Source: Deltaproteobacteria bacterium (lineage in GTDB: Bacteria; Desulfobacterota; BSN033; UBA1163). Taken from it: a stretch of DNA of 33,177 bases. The translations under genes were made by a program, and so were the position numbers. The notes under the pieces were generated by a model. The model did no database searches. It worked only from the letters and a program-made list of their open reading frames with translations, and had not been told where the DNA came from. Of the stretch, positions 32,606 through 33,177 are shown in pieces; within the stretch, counting starts at the first letter, position 1, and every line of letters begins with the position of its first letter. The DNA is taken from assembly GCA_018333535.1 (NCBI GenBank), contig JAGXTA010000098.1, positions 1 to 33,177 of the forward strand, written 5' to 3'.

Positions 32606-33177
32606 ATGTGGATTAAATATTTGAATGAAGGGATTTCCTTCTTCCTGCTCGTGGGCATAGGCCTTGTTCTCTATCGGGGACTTAAAAGAAATCAGAGCCA
32701 CCTTTCAGAGAGGGAAGAGCTGTTGAAACGGTATCTCCACTTTCGGGGAGACATTCAGGTTCGATTGAAGGTTTTCGGGGAGGATGAGCAGACCTATCAG
32801 GAGCTTCTGAAAAATCTTTCGGAAAGCTGGAAAAACTTCAAAAAAACCTATGACCAGCACCTTCTTTTATTATCCCAGAATACCACTAAGATCAGACGGT
32901 TCCTTTTGCTTCTTGCCTTCGGCCTCCTGATCAACAGCGCCAGGCTTCTCCTCGAAGAATACTTCTTTTATGGCATCCATCCCCGGTTTTTTTATGTGGC
33001 GGGAACAGAGCTCTCCAATTATGTTCTGGTCATTTTCGGTTTCTTTTTATTGAAGTCCCAGACCCGTCAATTTCTCTCCTCCAGGGGGGAGCCCGTGAAG
33101 ATGGAACGGGACATTCTTTTTTACTCAAACGGTCTGTCCGAGATGGGAGAGAAGGAAAGTCTTTACAATGAATTTTC
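32606..33177 (+). CDS. Integral membrane protein of unknown function, 5' part only
   Basis: An open frame runs from the ATG at 32606 (an in-frame ATG at 32594 is possible) to the end of the window without a stop, giving 190 residues. A hydrophobic segment at about 8-24 is followed by a charged helical stretch rich in Glu, Lys and Gln (about 28-95). Two further hydrophobic segments (about 99-118 and 136-150) follow. The codon pattern and the consistent membrane topology support a real gene. GGAG at 32600-32603 is very close to the ATG. I do not recognise a family; the loop between the first two segments may be a coiled coil. It follows larB by 127 bases. Confidence 0.65.
   Translation, partial: MWIKYLNEGISFFLLVGIGLVLYRGLKRNQSHLSEREELLKRYLHFRGDIQVRLKVFGEDEQTYQELLKNLSESWKNFKKTYDQHLLLLSQNTTKIRRFLLLLAFGLLINSARLLLEEYFFYGIHPRFFYVAGTELSNYVLVIFGFFLLKSQTRQFLSSRGEPVKMERDILFYSNGLSEMGEKESLYNEF

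Overview
The window is a complete type VI secretion system (T6SS) locus from a Gram-negative bacterium. It carries a full TssA-TssM set plus ClpV, PAAR, TagF and a TagH-like protein, and it is followed by an effector island. A TssJ lipoprotein, periplasm-directed proteins and many hairpin-forming intergenic repeats fit a deltaproteobacterial / Desulfobacterota-like or similar environmental lineage. That placement is a weak inference, because no rRNA or marker gene is present.

Layout. The main T6SS genes are all on the minus strand and read from about 31375 down to 4820. In transcription order they are: a small threonine-motif protein, an FHA-less TagH-like protein, TssJ, TssK, TssL, TssM, TagF, TssA, TssB, TssC, two Hcp paralogs, TssE, TssF, TssG, ClpV, VgrG, a LysM protein, a metallophosphoesterase, PAAR, a second LysM protein, a caspase-like peptidase, and a truncated LysM remnant. 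A good sigma-70-like promoter for this block lies at 31421-31449. On its other side, divergently, is larB (nickel-pincer cofactor synthesis), followed by the open 5' end of a membrane protein.

The left end (156-4707, plus strand) is a separate cassette. It holds a secreted helical protein, a LysM protein, a metzincin-like metalloprotease with an Ala/Pro tail, and a cytosolic paralog of the first protein. Diverged copies of one 22-24 bp imperfect palindrome bracket it (70-91 and 4970-4994).

How it works together. TssJLM with TssK and TssEFG form the envelope complex and baseplate, TssBC the sheath, Hcp the tube, VgrG/PAAR the spike, ClpV the recycling motor, and TagF/TagH-like the posttranslational control. 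The accessory region has a repeated logic: a LysM + beta-sandwich + peptidoglycan-binding protein sits directly upstream of each of three unrelated predicted hydrolases (metalloprotease, metallophosphoesterase, clan CD-like peptidase). A fourth LysM start survives as a 36-codon remnant. This suggests interchangeable LysM-effector cassettes and is the most unusual aspect of the window.

Many intergenic gaps hold hairpins or inverted repeats of several families, including a MITE-like 237 bp element between the two hcp genes.
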